In this document: positions 25,256 through 33,310 of the stretch, in pieces
How positions within the stretch are numbered: the first letter of the stretch is position 1
Layout of the letters: every line of letters begins with the position of its first letter
NCBI GenBank assembly: GCA_905233455.1
Contig: CAJOES010000021.1
Coordinates: forward strand, 1 to 38,681
Origin: an uncultured Synergistales bacterium
Lineage (GTDB): Bacteria; Synergistota; Synergistia; Synergistales; Aminobacteriaceae
Reading direction: 5' to 3'
Length of the DNA stretch: 38,681 nucleotides
Translations under genes and position numbers: made by a program
Notes under the pieces: model-generated
The model's input: only the letters and a program-made list of their open reading frames with translations
What the model was told of the DNA's origin: nothing
The model's database searches: none

Positions 25256-26830
25256 TTAGTCAGAAGAAAGCCATTCATTGACGAGTGTAGCAATTTCGTC
25301 GGGATGACTCTTCGCATAAGCCTTGAGCTGTTCCTCAAGCACTGCCATCTCACCCTGAAACGCCAGAAGATCCGGTGAAGTAAGCATCTCCTGAATTGTA
25401 GGCACTTTCTTACCCTCTGCTTCTATCTCCTGAACTGCAAGCCTTGCCTTCTTCATTCTCATCCACACGAACAGAGCCGCAAGAGCTATGATCAGCACCG
25501 AGAATGCCGCAATAGAGCCGTAAATTATCCTCCACATACGATCCTGCCGGAGCTGGTCAGCCATAGCATCCGCAAATGTTGTAGAGAATCTCATTGCCCG
25601 CACTACAAGGCTGTCCCCTCTCTGCTGGCTGAAGCCTATTGCAGACGCTATAACCTCCTGCAATGCGTCAAGCCTCTCATCCGTAATATCTCCGTTCATG
25701 TCGTTGATGAGCACGGAAGCCGATAACCTGCGGACACCTCCGGGCGTTACGACCTGATCCCCTTTTCGCGTGCTTATCTCATAGTTGGTCGTTGAGTTTG
25801 AGCGGTTGTATTCGCTCTCTACCGTTGAACTGTTTATCGCATAGCCGGGAATGTTCGTTGTTGTCCCGGGATTGCCGTTCACCGGGTTGCCCTGTCCTGT
25901 GTAGCTCTCTTCCTGACGTTCATTGCTTCTGGGGACTCCCGTGCCTGTGTCTGGATTGGGCGTGTACTCAACGAATGAGCTTGTGCGCTTGTCGAGATCC
26001 AAATCAATCCTCACCCGGACTATTGCGCTTCCCGGCCCGAATACCTGCTCAAGCATAATACGTACTTTGTTCTCCAGTTCGCGTTCATGCTGGCGTTCAA
26101 GCTCTCGTTGCACGGAAGTTACGGTGTTAGTTCCGTCGGGATTGTAGAGTATCATGCTGTCCGAAACCATATCGGAGAGTATCCGCCCGTTAGTGTCCAC
26201 TACGGTAACAGCATCAGGCTCGAGTCCGTCAACGCTGTGCGCGACAAGGTGAATGATAGACTTGACCTGCGTAGGCCCTAAAGTTGCACCCTGACGGAGT
26301 CTCAGCAGTACGGACGCGGTTGAAGGCTTCTGCTGTTCTAGGAACAATCTCTGCTCCGGGATCACCACGCTTACCCGTGCGTTCTCTACCTGCGACATCT
26401 GCGCTATAGTCCGTGCAAGCTCCCCTTCTATTGCGCGCATGTAGGCTATTCTCTGCTGAAATTCGCTCATTCCCATATTGGACTCGTCGAATATCTCAAA
26501 GCCTGTAGTGCCTCCTTTAGGCAGTCCCATCTGCGCAAGTGCTAATCTCGTCTCGTATATCGCACCTCCGGGCATAAGTACGGCGTTCGCATTCGGGTCA
26601 AGCCTGTAGGGCATGTTGTTTTCCTTCAGGTAGTCAACTATTGCCGCCTGATCTTCTACTTCAAGCCCGGCATATAACGGCTCATATGTCGTGCTGCCTG
26701 TCATGAAGATCATTGCGCCGAGTCCTGCCAGCACCAAAAAGACGGCAAAAAATATTGACGCTCTCTGCCAGAGTTTTAGAGTTGACCAGAATGCGGAGAA
26801 TGAGGCCGCCCAGCGTCTTAAGTTATCCAT
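25256..26830 (-). CDS. fliF: Flagellar MS-ring protein FliF
   Basis: FliF forms the inner-membrane MS ring on which the flagellum is built. The 524-aa product has an N-terminal membrane helix (about 26-46), the first ring-building motif region with YEPLYAGLEVEDQAAIVDYL, the central secretin-like ring domain, and a second membrane helix (about 437-457, IIYGSIAAFSVLIIALAALFVW). A short cytoplasmic tail for FliG binding ends the protein. It lies eight bases after fliE. Downstream, the fliG gene has been pushed about 510 bases away by an insertion. Confidence 0.97.
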   Translation of the reverse strand: MDNLRRWAASFSAFWSTLKLWQRASIFFAVFLVLAGLGAMIFMTGSTTYEPLYAGLEVEDQAAIVDYLKENNMPYRLDPNANAVLMPGGAIYETRLALAQMGLPKGGTTGFEIFDESNMGMSEFQQRIAYMRAIEGELARTIAQMSQVENARVSVVIPEQRLFLEQQKPSTASVLLRLRQGATLGPTQVKSIIHLVAHSVDGLEPDAVTVVDTNGRILSDMVSDSMILYNPDGTNTVTSVQRELERQHERELENKVRIMLEQVFGPGSAIVRVRIDLDLDKRTSSFVEYTPNPDTGTGVPRSNERQEESYTGQGNPVNGNPGTTTNIPGYAINSSTVESEYNRSNSTTNYEISTRKGDQVVTPGGVRRLSASVLINDMNGDITDERLDALQEVIASAIGFSQQRGDSLVVRAMRFSTTFADAMADQLRQDRMWRIIYGSIAAFSVLIIALAALFVWMRMKKARLAVQEIEAEGKKVPTIQEMLTSPDLLAFQGEMAVLEEQLKAYAKSHPDEIATLVNEWLSSD

Positions 26831-26838
26831 GATTTATG

Positions 26839-27180
26839 CTAGCCGGTTATTCGTGAGAGTGCCTGATACGCATCTATGAATTTGTTGCGTACTTCCATCA
26901 CAAGCCGCAGTGCTGTATCTGCACGGGATGACGCTAATACCACTTCCGATATATCCTCGACATCTCCAATGGCAAGATCCCGTATTTTCTTTTCTGCTTC
27001 TAGCTGGAGTGTGTTTACTTCCTTGATTGAGTCCGAAAGCATATCTTCAAATGATAATCTCGGAGCTTCCTTTATTTCTTTTGCTGTATCTGAATGCTGG
27101 GTACTGTATACACTTCTTGAGGCGGCGATCGTGCCGTTTTGCCCGTATACCTGAGAAAAATCTATCATTAGACGATCCAT
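26839..27180 (-). CDS. fliE: Flagellar hook-basal body complex protein FliE
   Basis: FliE joins the MS ring to the rod. The 113-aa length is typical. The C-terminal half has the family pattern LEAEKKIRDLAIGDVEDISEVVLASSRADTALRLVMEVRNKFIDAYQ-type helices, in residues about 60-107. GGGAGG stands about nine bases before the ATG. It is the first gene of this flagellar run; the usual upstream neighbours flgB and flgC are not here, so they must lie elsewhere in the genome. Confidence 0.93.
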   Translation of the reverse strand: MDRLMIDFSQVYGQNGTIAASRSVYSTQHSDTAKEIKEAPRLSFEDMLSDSIKEVNTLQLEAEKKIRDLAIGDVEDISEVVLASSRADTALRLVMEVRNKFIDAYQALSRITG

Positions 27181-27360
27181 AGCAAGGTCCTCCCGGTCTG
27201 TACAAAAAGATAAAATATTTTTTTCGCTCCGTCGATATGTTTCATTTTCCTATTTATATATGTTTATTCTGATTTATGATGCTTTATTCTGCGAGGGAAG
27301 CCGGACAATTTTCAACACGTGAACCATAATTGCCGGTCATAAAATCGTTCGCCCCTTCTA

Positions 27361-27474
27361 AAAATTTAACACGATAATTTTACACCCATAACCCGCTAAA
27401 TTTTTATGCGGACAAAATTTTTTCACGTCTATATTCAGCACTAGCCGCAAAGAGGGGTGCAAAATTTTTTCACG
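27361..27474 (+). repeat. Three AAAATTT..CACG direct repeats upstream of DUF4139 gene
   Basis: Two exact 15-base copies, CAAAATTTTTTCACG, occupy 27413-27427 and 27460-27474. A diverged copy, AAAATTTAACACG, lies at 27361-27373. Starts are about 53 and 47 bases apart, close to whole helical turns. The exact copies are each followed by a -10-like box: TATATT at 27430-27435 and TATAAT at 27482-27487. They may be operator sites or duplicated promoters. Confidence 0.6.
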
Positions 27475-27481
27475 GTCATTA

Positions 27482-27487
27482 TATAAT
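27482..27487 (+). promoter_or_regulatory. Possible -10 box of the DUF4139-lpx operon
   Basis: An exact TATAAT lies 54 bases before the ATG at 27541. The -35 position falls in the second direct repeat and is poor, which would fit an activator-dependent promoter. Confidence 0.45.
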
Positions 27488-27540
27488 AACTTAGCTTCAA
27501 TAAAACATTACTATTTACTGAAAGGAGATCTGTTTATTTC

Positions 27541-29124
27541 ATGAAGGCATCAACGGTTCTGTTAATGCTATCCGTTTTTCTTTTATTTTCGGCTGTTTCC
27601 GCCATTGCACTTGAGATACCGGAAAGCTACGCGGATGACATAAGGAACATTGAATTTTTCCCAAACGGCGCAAAGTTTGAGTTTCATGTTACACCGCAGG
27701 ACAACGGCAAATTCACTGCAGTCCTGCCCGGAGCATTTGACCCGTCTTCCGTAAGACTCCTGAACCCTAAAGACGTTTACGGGAACATCATGGTAACACG
27801 CCGCACACGCACAAGATGGACTCCCGGTCATCTTGCACAGCTCAAGGCTCAGCAGGAGGAACAAGCCGAAAAAGTCAGCGGGCTTGAAGCAAGAAGGGAA
27901 TCACTTGAGCAGACATTAAAGCTCCTTGCAGAATCAGTTCCCGACAAAGCCAACCCTGCGGCAATAATCACCTACATTCGGGACGCTGAAGAGATGAGAC
28001 ACAATACGGAGAAGGAACTTGCAGCACTGAAAGCCACTATTGCACAGGAACGCGAGAAGCTCAACATGTACGCATCTGAACTGAACGCGAAAAGACCTGC
28101 AGGAGATGACAGCTATATTACCGTTACAGGAGAAGCCGGAGGAACTGTAATGCTTGAGGCTTTCACCAGTGCGGCATCATGGAGACCGAAATACGTGCTG
28201 AACCTGAACACTATCGGGGATCATGTTGAAGTGTATATGTACGTTATAGCCTCACAGAAGACGGGGCTGAATTACGAAGGAGATATGACACTTCACACAA
28301 AGAGGCCGGACGAGGCAGTAACTACACCATCGCTTGACCCGCTGAAAGTTGCAATCAAACCTAAAGAAGAAACTATAGCGTCAACTTCCCTCATCAGCAT
28401 TAAACGCACAAACAGAATGTACAAATCTGCTGTTACGGCAGATGAAGATGCTGTTGAACTTGAAGAGGAAGAAGAATTTGCAGATATTCCTCAGACTGAA
28501 AGCAGGCCTGCAGTGAGGGAGAGTCTTTCGGACAGGACTTTAGACATTGACGGCGAGATACCCGGCGACGGGACTGAAAGAGAATTTGAGGTGAGGATGA
28601 GCGATCTGAATCTGGACTGCAAAACCGTTATCGTTCTCATTCCGGAACTGCGCAACGATGCGTGGATCATTGCGAGCATGGACGAGGGCAACGAACACCT
28701 GATACCCGGCGAGGCAGATCTCAGGGTAGACAATCATTCATCAGGGAAAATATATATTGAGGAGTACGGCACAGGACAGAAAATAATACCTTTCGGCTAT
28801 GCAGAACAGATTACGGCCAAGAAGGAACGGCTTGCAGATAAAACGGGCGTTTCATGGTTCAGCGGGGTATTCACCAGCGGCTACAAGATAGAGATAACCA
28901 ACGGCACAAAAGATGAACAGACTGTAACAGTTCGGGACAGGCTTCCAGTACCTACGGACGACAAAATCAAACTGGACGTTAAGAGCATAGAGCCTAAACA
29001 GAAGGAACGCGATGCAGAAAACAGGCTTACATGGGAGCTTACGATACCGGCAGGAGCAACAGTGCCGATAACTGTAGATTACAGCCTTAGCTATCCGTCA
29101 GGGGAGGAGCTGCAATACAAATAG
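27541..29124 (+). CDS. DUF4139/DUF4140 (MuiA-like) secreted protein
   Basis: A 527-aa protein with an N-terminal signal peptide (hydrophobic residues 6-20, likely cut after about residue 23). A DUF4140-like N-terminal domain is followed by a coiled coil (about 98-185, with LKAQQEEQAEKVSGLEARRESLEQ-type sequence) and a DUF4139 beta-rich domain (about 190-527) with SWRPKYVLNL near 220. A Glu-rich linker lies near 305-315. Family members are called mucoidy inhibitor MuiA homologues; the function is unknown. GAAAGGAG precedes the ATG. It begins an operon continuing into lipid A transport and synthesis genes, suggesting an envelope role. Confidence 0.85.
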   Translation: MKASTVLLMLSVFLLFSAVSAIALEIPESYADDIRNIEFFPNGAKFEFHVTPQDNGKFTAVLPGAFDPSSVRLLNPKDVYGNIMVTRRTRTRWTPGHLAQLKAQQEEQAEKVSGLEARRESLEQTLKLLAESVPDKANPAAIITYIRDAEEMRHNTEKELAALKATIAQEREKLNMYASELNAKRPAGDDSYITVTGEAGGTVMLEAFTSAASWRPKYVLNLNTIGDHVEVYMYVIASQKTGLNYEGDMTLHTKRPDEAVTTPSLDPLKVAIKPKEETIASTSLISIKRTNRMYKSAVTADEDAVELEEEEEFADIPQTESRPAVRESLSDRTLDIDGEIPGDGTEREFEVRMSDLNLDCKTVIVLIPELRNDAWIIASMDEGNEHLIPGEADLRVDNHSSGKIYIEEYGTGQKIIPFGYAEQITAKKERLADKTGVSWFSGVFTSGYKIEITNGTKDEQTVTVRDRLPVPTDDKIKLDVKSIEPKQKERDAENRLTWELTIPAGATVPITVDYSLSYPSGEELQYK

Positions 29125-29125
29125 A

Positions 29126-30286
29126 ATGGGACAGAATAATTTTTTCAAGTGGATAACAGTACCGCCGGTAATCGCAATACTAACGATAATGTTTGCGCGC
29201 ACAATGGGAGGCGGTGAATTTGTCGGAGAAGTTGACCTGTCCATATGGGCAATAGTATGGCTTCTGTTCATCGTATTGAGCGTGCTTTACGGGCTGTTCA
29301 TCATCAACGGTTTCAACGCAGGGCTTATACCGCTTCAGGCAGTGGTACAGGGAATAATACTCTGCCCCATGTCCATAGCATACGGTGCAAGAATGATTCA
29401 GTGGCTCGGTGTTGTGTTTGCTGTAAGCGGTGCAGTTGCTCTTGTTGCCGCATACAATCAGGCAGAGGCGGCCCGGCATAAGGTGGTTGTAGTTGAAGTT
29501 GAGGACGACATGAAGAAACTTCCGGTGAACTTCGCCATCACTGATGATACCGGCGCAATACTGAATCTCAGTGATGACATGCTGAATGTTCTTGGCCTGT
29601 CCCGCGTGGATTCCATCGGCAAGAATATAGGCGACTGGTTCAGCCCGGTGGCAAAAACAGCAGAGATACACGACAAGATATGGGACATAAAGCGCAAGGC
29701 TGTGGAGGAAGGCAGAAGGTATTACTTTGAGCTTAACCCTAAAGGGCTTCCTGCAGGTGATTCAGAGGATGCTTCAGCAGGACAGCACGGCGGAGGAGAG
29801 TCCGCGCAGTTCCTTGATCCTGATACCCAGCTTCACACATATAATTACGGAATGGCCAGAATATCCGATGAACTCTACAGGGCAGAACGCTACAGCCACC
29901 CCGTAAGCGCGGTTATGATCCGTGTAGTTTTCCCGCAATTACTTCCTGATGACGATATGGCGAAATACATACGGCCTTTCAGGGCTTACTGCGCAAGAGT
30001 CATGAAGGACATTCGCCAGACTGATACGGCAATACAGGCCGGAGAATCACAGCTTCTTGTAGTTCTGTCGGAATGCACAGCGCATATGGCAGATGAAGTT
30101 ACAGGAAGGCTTGTAGCCATAGTGAATGCACTGTGCCCTACGTTTGAGGAATTCCTGCATGTTACGGTGCTGAACGTATCAGAGACAGTTGAAGGCGGCG
30201 GAAACATACCTACAGCACAGGAACTTGTTGACCGGATGACCCACGCAATGACGCGTAAATATTCGGCAAATGCACTGTCAGAATGA
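29126..30286 (+). CDS. Membrane protein with PAS-like and degenerate GGDEF domains
   Basis: A 386-aa protein with four predicted membrane helices (about 9-25, 38-62, 66-87, 90-110). A PAS-like cytoplasmic segment (about 132-185, FAITDDTGAILNLSDDMLNVLG) is followed by a domain that aligns with GGDEF diguanylate cyclases. Where an active enzyme has GG(D/E)EF this protein has AGESQ (residues 305-309), followed by the expected hydrophobic LLVVLSE strand. It therefore probably cannot make c-di-GMP and may instead sense a nucleotide or serve as a scaffold. It starts one base after the DUF4139 gene and its stop overlaps the lptF start. The GGDEF assignment is moderate because similarity is weak. Confidence 0.65.
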   Translation: MGQNNFFKWITVPPVIAILTIMFARTMGGGEFVGEVDLSIWAIVWLLFIVLSVLYGLFIINGFNAGLIPLQAVVQGIILCPMSIAYGARMIQWLGVVFAVSGAVALVAAYNQAEAARHKVVVVEVEDDMKKLPVNFAITDDTGAILNLSDDMLNVLGLSRVDSIGKNIGDWFSPVAKTAEIHDKIWDIKRKAVEEGRRYYFELNPKGLPAGDSEDASAGQHGGGESAQFLDPDTQLHTYNYGMARISDELYRAERYSHPVSAVMIRVVFPQLLPDDDMAKYIRPFRAYCARVMKDIRQTDTAIQAGESQLLVVLSECTAHMADEVTGRLVAIVNALCPTFEEFLHVTVLNVSETVEGGGNIPTAQELVDRMTHAMTRKYSANALSE

Positions 30287-31386
30287 GCAGGAGATTACTC
30301 AACAAATTAATATTAGGCTCATGCGCAGGGCCGTTTGTGTTCGGGATATTGATTTTCGTGCTTATCTTCGTTGCAGGAGATCTGTTGTTTCAGGCGGCAA
30401 AACTCATCATAGAACAGGGAGTAGCTTTCGGTGTTGTAGCACGCCTCTTCCTGTACCGCCTGCCTGAAGTAGTAGTCCTCACTATCCCGATGTCCTCGCT
30501 TCTGTCCACTCTTCTCGGAATGTCTACGCTGAATGCCGGGAGCGAGATTATAGCCTTAAAGTCTCTGGGAATCCCCTTCAAGAGGATACTTCGTCCCGTA
30601 ATATTTGCGTCAGTCCTAATATCAATAACTGCACTGGGGCTGAATGAAACTATAGTTCCGTTTGCTTCCATTGCGGCGGACAGGCTGATGAAATACGAGA
30701 TCATGAAGAATCAAGCTGTAGCAGTTCAGGAAAAAGTGTTTTTGCGCGAAGAAGAACGGGGAAGGCTCAAACGTGTATTCTATATTGACGAGCTTGACCC
30801 GAACAAAGGCGTGATGAGCGGGATAATGATGCACGAGTTTGACGACAACGGCGGGCTTTCCACGACACTTAACGCAAAACAGGGAATATGGCAGGACAAC
30901 CAGTGGTGGATAGAGGACGGCAGAATGTACACGATAAACAGCGACGGTGAAGTAAGTCTGCTTCTCCGGTTCGAGCGTCAGAGGCTTGCGCTGAAATTAT
31001 CGCCATCACAGCTCCGCAGCAGCACCAGAAGGCCGCGTGATATGAGTGCGCATGAATTATGGAGCTACATTACGCAGGCACAGGGAATCGGCTCAAACCT
31101 TCAGCAGTTATGGGTAATGTTTCACCTGAAACTTGCAGTGCCTTGGGCTTGCGTGATCATGGCGGTATTAGGCGCAGGGTTCGGCGCGTCAAGGCGGGGG
31201 CGTTCAGGCGGGGGCGTGGGCTTCGGCATAAGCGTTGTGCTTGTGTTCGCGTATTACGTCGTGATGTCTCTGTGCCGTGCACTTGGTGAGTCCGGGAATC
31301 TTCCTCCTGTTCTTGCAGGATGGGGGCCTAACGTCGTATTCATTGCAGTTGCTGCGTATTTCGCTATGAGGGTTGACAGGGTTTGA
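30283..31386 (+). CDS. lptF: LptF/LptG (YjgP/YjgQ) family LPS export permease
   Basis: This inner-membrane permease works with LptB and LptC to move lipopolysaccharide from the inner membrane to the outer membrane. The 367-aa product has three N-terminal helices (about 12-35, 55-75, 100-120), a large periplasmic domain, and three C-terminal helices (about 282-302, 308-328, 340-360), the standard YjgP/YjgQ plan. TIPMSSLLSTLLGMSTLNAGSEI is the typical cytoplasmic loop. Only one member is found here; a second permease gene would be elsewhere. Start overlaps the preceding stop (ATGA), and its own stop overlaps the lpxI start. Confidence 0.92.
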   Translation: MSRRLLNKLILGSCAGPFVFGILIFVLIFVAGDLLFQAAKLIIEQGVAFGVVARLFLYRLPEVVVLTIPMSSLLSTLLGMSTLNAGSEIIALKSLGIPFKRILRPVIFASVLISITALGLNETIVPFASIAADRLMKYEIMKNQAVAVQEKVFLREEERGRLKRVFYIDELDPNKGVMSGIMMHEFDDNGGLSTTLNAKQGIWQDNQWWIEDGRMYTINSDGEVSLLLRFERQRLALKLSPSQLRSSTRRPRDMSAHELWSYITQAQGIGSNLQQLWVMFHLKLAVPWACVIMAVLGAGFGASRRGRSGGGVGFGISVVLVFAYYVVMSLCRALGESGNLPPVLAGWGPNVVFIAVAAYFAMRVDRV

Positions 31387-32180
31387 GCATTGCACTTATT
31401 GCAGGGCGGGGGATTCTGCCCGTAGAGATAGCGAAAAGGCTTCAGGATACGCAAAAGTATACTCTTATCATTGCGCTTCGTGATGACCCTGATACGCTGA
31501 AGCCCTATGCGTCAAAACTGGTACGCATGAAAGCACCCAACATAGGAAAAGGCCTCAAAGAAATTAAGGCTTTCGGTTCTGATGAAGTGATCATGGCAGG
31601 TAGCATACCCAAAAATATAATATACTGCCTGCCGTTATTATTTGACCGTACTGCACGTTCAATCCTCCGCAAAAGTTTGCGTGATGATCATTCGCTGTTA
31701 GGGGCTGTTGTTGATGCCATTGAAGACGAGGGAATAAAAGTAATCCCTTACTGGCAGATACTTCCGGAGTTCATCGCCTCAAAGGGACAGTTGTCATCAC
31801 GTCCGCCGACACAACAAGAACTGAATGATACTGCATATGCTCAGGAGATACTGCGGGTAACTCTTCCGTGTTCTTTCGGACAGGCCGTATGTGTTGCTGA
31901 CGGAGCGGTCGTTGCGATTGAGGCAATGGAGGGGACGGACAGAATGATTATGCGTTCAGGGGAGCTTTCCGGGCACGGCGTTATCGTGAAGATGATGAAG
32001 ACCACGCAGGATATGCGCTATGACCTTCCTACTGTCGGGACGAATACGCTTGAGGCAATGAAGAAAGCAGGTTTGACGTGTCTTGCTGTCGAGGCCGGGA
32101 AGACTCTGGTGCTTGAGCCGGAAAAGTTCTTTGCGCTCGCTGAAAAATACAATATAGCTGTGTGGGGTATAGGGCAATGA
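31383..32180 (+). CDS. lpxI: UDP-2,3-diacylglucosamine pyrophosphatase LpxI
   Basis: LpxI hydrolyses UDP-2,3-diacylglucosamine to lipid X in lipid A synthesis, as an alternative to LpxH. The 265-aa length and the family segments IALIAGRGILPVEIAKRL at the start, KPYASKL, FGSDEVIMAGSIPK near 75, DGAVVAIEAMEGTDRMI near 180 and LPTVGTNTLEAMKKAG near 220 all fit (DUF1009). The start is a TTG overlapping the lptF stop (TTGA). The 3' end overlaps lpxB by four bases. Confidence 0.95.
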   Translation: MSIALIAGRGILPVEIAKRLQDTQKYTLIIALRDDPDTLKPYASKLVRMKAPNIGKGLKEIKAFGSDEVIMAGSIPKNIIYCLPLLFDRTARSILRKSLRDDHSLLGAVVDAIEDEGIKVIPYWQILPEFIASKGQLSSRPPTQQELNDTAYAQEILRVTLPCSFGQAVCVADGAVVAIEAMEGTDRMIMRSGELSGHGVIVKMMKTTQDMRYDLPTVGTNTLEAMKKAGLTCLAVEAGKTLVLEPEKFFALAEKYNIAVWGIGQ

Positions 32181-33307
32181 AGAATATTTTTGTGTCTTGC
32201 GGTGAGGTCAGCGGGGACATTTACGCCGGTGATTTTATCCGTGAGTTATTGCGGATTGATGACAGCCTCAATATATGGGGAATGCTCGGAACTGAGGGTG
32301 TGAGGGCAGGAGGGCGCGCTGTCTGGAGCTATGAGGAGCTAAAGCTGATGGGAATCATTGAGGTGATACCTGCACTGCCGAGACTCCTGCGGCTCATGAG
32401 GAATATCACACGCGAGATCATGAACGTTAAGCCTGATGCTGTCGTGCTGATTGACTGTCCGGACTTTCATCTGTTTCTTGCGCGTTCTCTCCGGAAGTCA
32501 GGATACACCGGCAAAATAATATCTCTCATTCCTCCTACTGTATGGGCATGGAGAGCCGGACGGGTCAAGAACCTGAAGCGTGATTTTGATCTGTGCCTGC
32601 CGTTATTCTCGTTTGAACATAAATTCCTGCTTGACCGTAACGTTAATTCCCTATGGAAGGCTCATCCCTTAGTGCATGACCTTGAAGGCGTTAAAGTTCC
32701 CGAAAGTTTTACGCATAGATTTCCGGGGCAGAAAGTCATTGCGCTTATGCCGGGCAGCAGACGTTACGACATAAATTATCACCTTGATATTCTGCTCGGA
32801 ACTGCGGAAATTCTCCAGGCTAAAGGATATTTGCCGGTATTCTCCGTTGCCCCGGGCTTGAGCGCAGATCTTGCGGCTGAACTTCGCGGTCGTGTCAGTG
32901 CTTCGGGCTTTGAGCTGTGGAATGGTGAAGGCAGGGAGCTTATGCTCGGCTCTCTTGCCGCTGCTGGGGTGTCCGGAACTGTAGCTGTTGAAGCTATGCT
33001 GTTGTGCCGGTATATGGTCGTGATCTACAACATGAAGCGTATGACCTATGCACTGCTGAAACACTTAGTGCGCACAAAGAATATATCTATACCCAACATG
33101 CTTACGGGAAAGCAGGTTTACCCGGAACTGCTTTGCGGTGCGGCAACTCCCGAAAGAATCACGCAGGAGCTTGAAGGCTATCTGAATGATGACCGGAAAC
33201 GCAAAGAGATTGATGCACGCCTGCTTGAAGCGCGGGGATCTATGGGGAATGAGAATGCTGCTAGGTTCTGGGCTAAATGCGTCATGAGATTAACGGGAGG
33301 TGAATAA
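32177..33307 (+). CDS. lpxB: Lipid-A-disaccharide synthase LpxB
   Basis: LpxB condenses lipid X with UDP-2,3-diacylglucosamine to the disaccharide of lipid A (GT19 family). The N-terminus MKNIFVSCGEVSGDIYAGD is diagnostic. INCPDFH-like DCPDFHLFLAR lies near residue 96, IPPTVWAWR near 121, ALMPGSR near 190, and the SGTVAVEAML donor-binding region near 274. The true start is the ATG at 32177, which forms an ATGA overlap with lpxI; a GTG at 32162 is less likely. With lpxI and lptF upstream it marks a lipid A operon. The ATPase gene starts three bases after its stop. Confidence 0.96.
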   Translation: MKNIFVSCGEVSGDIYAGDFIRELLRIDDSLNIWGMLGTEGVRAGGRAVWSYEELKLMGIIEVIPALPRLLRLMRNITREIMNVKPDAVVLIDCPDFHLFLARSLRKSGYTGKIISLIPPTVWAWRAGRVKNLKRDFDLCLPLFSFEHKFLLDRNVNSLWKAHPLVHDLEGVKVPESFTHRFPGQKVIALMPGSRRYDINYHLDILLGTAEILQAKGYLPVFSVAPGLSADLAAELRGRVSASGFELWNGEGRELMLGSLAAAGVSGTVAVEAMLLCRYMVVIYNMKRMTYALLKHLVRTKNISIPNMLTGKQVYPELLCGAATPERITQELEGYLNDDRKRKEIDARLLEARGSMGNENAARFWAKCVMRLTGGE

Positions 33308-33310
33308 ATC

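Larger units (their letters stand above)
27181..27540. other. Divergent regulatory region between fliE and the DUF4139 gene
   Basis: This 360-base AT-rich gap contains no gene. It must hold the promoters of both the flagellar operon and the LPS-linked operon. Visible structure: an imperfect nested inverted repeat at 27301-27336 (CCGGaCAATT against AATTGCCGG, with TTCA against TGAA inside), three related repeats at 27361-27474, and a TATAAT at 27482-27487. I found no convincing sigma-70 or sigma-28 promoter for fliE. Confidence 0.7.

Noticed and set aside
27181-27300. Sigma-28 promoter upstream of fliE
   Set aside because: TAAA-like sequence is present at suitable distance from ATCGACGG, but the -10 matches GCCGATAA at only three of eight positions.
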